Source: Chrysomallon squamiferum (taxonomy: Eukaryota; Mollusca; Gastropoda; Neomphalida; Peltospiridae). From it: a stretch of 64,000 nucleotides of DNA. Position numbers and translations under genes: made by a program. Shown here one piece after another: positions 63,306 through 64,000 of this stretch (positions are counted from its first letter, which is position 1; the number at the start of each line of letters is the position of its first letter). The notes under the pieces are model-generated. The model searched no databases. It was not told where the DNA came from and saw only the letters and a program-made list of their open reading frames with translations. Location of the stretch: the NCBI GenBank assembly GCA_012295275.1, contig CM022672.1:9875404-9939403 (forward strand), in the 5' to 3' direction.

Positions 63306-64000
63306 TGAATTAATTTCCTTTTTTGTAAGAGCTGCATGTGTAGAATTCTTTTCTTCTGTTTTATTCAGAATAAACAGCATATTCTCATATAGCTCAAAAG
63401 AGCAAAAATTTATGTCATGGCCGATTTAAGCTTGGGATATGGATTGATTTCTTACAGCTCGTGTCACTATAAAAAGTATAATATAAAAAAGAATACAAAC
63501 ATTGTGAGTAGTATTTTAAAAGAGTAAATTAATTTTTAAGGTCAGTGAAGCACTTTTGAGCTATATGGGAACAAACCAAACATATTATTAACTGCTTATA
63601 TTACTTGGCTATATTGCTATTGTGTACTAATAGTCTTGACAATATATAGAATAAAGGCTTTGAAAAACTATATTCTTTTTGTGTGTGTGTTTGATTTTAA
63701 TCACAGTTGAAAAAAAAAAAATTGAAAAAAGAAAAAAACCAATTAATCAAAGAAAACTTCAATATGTATTAATCATGATTCTATATCCATATCATATTAA
63801 AAACATCCTCTGGCTATTATTAAACAGAAAATGTTTCAAATGTTGATGTGATCCAATTACTATTATTATAAAACCATGTAAGACTTAACTTTTAGCTTAC
63901 ATACAAAGAGATTTGTCAGAAAAATGAACTATGTTATGAACTTAATGAATAAAAAAAATTCAGTTTTGATTACTTATAAAAATGCCTTTTTCAGTCCCAT

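Larger units (their letters stand above)
56307..64000. other. sacsin 3' flank, no gene recognised
   Basis: The first kilobase after the stop is probably 3' untranslated region. The rest is AT-rich with a diverged tandem duplication, a 48 bp minisatellite and microsatellites. No reading frame shows a recognisable domain. Confidence 0.6.

Overview
The window looks like intron-rich, strongly AT-rich invertebrate nuclear DNA. It is crowded with micro- and minisatellites (TTA, TTTA, CA, CT, GGAT and 20-48 bp tandem units), has a foldback DNA transposon and weak tRNA-derived SINE-like relics, and its coding islands are animal genes with GT-AG introns. Gene content (complete sacsin, INPP5F/Sac2, a single-exon rhodopsin-type GPCR with a very long third intracellular loop) and repeat style suggest a lophotrochozoan, most likely a mollusc and plausibly a cephalopod. 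The species is an inference.

Layout. 1-17.4 kb: no gene recognised; simple repeats and degenerate tandem arrays. 17.4-21.9 kb, + strand: an intronless GPCR coding region (19740-21737) with possible 5' untranslated exons upstream. 21.9-28.9 kb: repeats only. 28.9-37.5 kb, - strand: the first nine coding exons of INPP5F (Sac2 phosphoinositide phosphatase), reconstructed with matching splice phases. The catalytic-loop and later exons were not found, so the gene probably continues past the left edge; the GPCR would then lie inside one of its introns on the opposite strand. 37.5-41.0 kb: the head-to-head interval between INPP5F and sacsin, with a duplicated exon-like segment and a 936 bp palindromic MITE. 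41.0-56.3 kb, + strand: a sacsin (SACS) gene of seven coding exons, one of them 10.8 kb, with three sacsin repeats (HSP90-type ATPase folds), a J domain and a C-terminal HEPN domain, about 4350 residues in all. The N-terminal ubiquitin-like domain of vertebrate sacsin is not seen. Three single-base homopolymer discrepancies break the giant exon's reading frame. 56.3-64 kb: AT-rich 3' flank with a diverged tandem duplication and a 48 bp minisatellite.

Nothing in the sequence links the three genes into one pathway. Sacsin is a chaperone-like organiser of mitochondria and the cytoskeleton, INPP5F an endosomal PI4P phosphatase, and the GPCR an orphan surface receptor. The least expected features are the foldback element with nuclear-receptor half-sites near the sacsin promoter, a minisatellite that repeats the INPP5F exon 2 donor site, and the coding heptad minisatellite in the GPCR loop.
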